The translations under genes and the position numbers were made by a program. A stretch of DNA of 64,000 nucleotides from Sphingomonas hylomeconis (lineage in GTDB: Bacteria; Pseudomonadota; Alphaproteobacteria; Sphingomonadales; Sphingomonadaceae): the NCBI RefSeq assembly GCF_025370105.1, contig NZ_JANQBK010000015.1:1-64000 (forward strand). Reading direction: 5' to 3'. The notes below the pieces were generated by a model, which was not told where the DNA came from, did not search any database, and worked only from the letters and a program-made list of their open reading frames with translations. Positions 63,744-64,000 of this stretch are shown one piece after another (positions within the stretch are counted from its first letter, which is position 1; each line of letters opens with the position of its first letter).

Positions 63744-64000
63744 TCAGAAGCTCGGCAGCTTCACGCGCGCACCGGCGAACATGTAACGACCGATCGACGA
63801 GACGGGGTAGGAGTCCGTGCCGATATCAGGCCGCTGTCCGAACACGTTGTTGACGCCGCCGAAGAACTGGAAGCGGTCATTCACGTCCACGCTCGCGTAG
63901 ATATCGTGCTGCCACAGTTCCTTCAGGTAAAGATATTCCTTCGCGACGATGTCGGGATTACCGGCAACCGTCTGATTGCTGTAACGCAAAGTCTTGTCGT
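63744..64000 (-). CDS. TonB-dependent receptor, C-terminal part
   Basis: The last 85 residues of a beta-barrel are visible: KELWQHDIYASVDVNDRFQF, GGVNNVFGQRPD, IGRYMFAGARVKLPSF with terminal Phe. The N-terminus lies outside the window. It resembles sphingomonad TonB receptors. Nothing more about the substrate can be read. Confidence 0.87.
   Translation of the reverse strand, partial: DKTLRYSNQTVAGNPDIVAKEYLYLKELWQHDIYASVDVNDRFQFFGGVNNVFGQRPDIGTDSYPVSSIGRYMFAGARVKLPSF

Overview
The window looks like chromosomal DNA from a high-GC alphaproteobacterium of the order Sphingomonadales (Sphingomonas-like). Supporting signs are TonB-dependent receptors, a DcaP-type and a TorF-type porin, a UrcA-family gene, a DivL-type kinase with Tyr at the phospho-acceptor position, and the block divL-tsaE-amgK-murU-addB-addA-trxA, which I recall as a conserved alphaproteobacterial neighbourhood. 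No species can be named from the sequence alone.

Layout. 0.1-2.7 kb: an N-formylglutamate amidohydrolase-like gene whose start codon overlaps that of a divergent tandem transglutaminase pair. 2.8-7.5 kb: an M3 metallopeptidase, an NTF2-fold protein, recJ and tRNA-Glu(TTC), followed by a decayed short-chain dehydrogenase. 8.2-14.4 kb: a catabolic operon (MFS transporter, cyclase-family hydrolase, HpaH-like hydratase, HpaI-like aldolase, DcaP-like porin) with a divergent LysR regulator. 14.4-17.1 kb: a 47-aa proline-rich microprotein, mmsA and a divergent LysR. 17.2-19.9 kb: a CpxP/Spy-like protein, a frameshifted UrcA gene, a response regulator and a histidine kinase, with a CpxR-like box upstream. 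20.2-27.8 kb: a second catabolic region with a 2-hydroxyacid dehydrogenase and a BKACE (DUF849) enzyme on one strand, and an MFS transporter, LuxR-type regulator, TonB receptor, class II aldolase and carboxymuconolactone-decarboxylase-like protein on the other. 28.3-36.3 kb: an FKBP isomerase, a Na+/H+ antiporter, a PAS-GAF hybrid histidine kinase, a secreted SnoaL-like protein, and a coupled pair made of an unrecognised 493-aa protein and a Nudix hydrolase. 36.4-45.3 kb: a complete kdp potassium-uptake operon (torF-like porin, 27-aa microprotein, kdpF, kdpA, kdpB, kdpC, kdpD, kdpE). 45.6-47.6 kb: glnB-glnA behind a sigma-54-like promoter. 47.7-51.7 kb: an MDR oxidoreductase, argJ, a GST-like protein and trxA. 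51.8-63.6 kb: addA, addB, murU, amgK, tsaE, an inserted ccdAB toxin-antitoxin pair and divL. The window ends inside a TonB receptor.

Translational coupling is pervasive: many neighbouring genes overlap by 1-8 nt (ATGA, GTGA, TTGA, TGATG), and TTG or GTG starts are common. A bipartite palindromic repeat of one family occurs at four intergenic sites (about 2.75, 40.4, 51.3 and 55.35 kb), once inside the kdp operon.

The best candidates for something undescribed are the unrecognised protein-Nudix pair (34.2-36.3 kb), the ccdAB module coupled to tsaE downstream of divL with three helically phased ATGCGC sites, the UrcA gene inside a Cpx-like envelope-stress operon, the porin fused transcriptionally to kdp, and the BKACE-centred catabolic region whose substrate is unknown.
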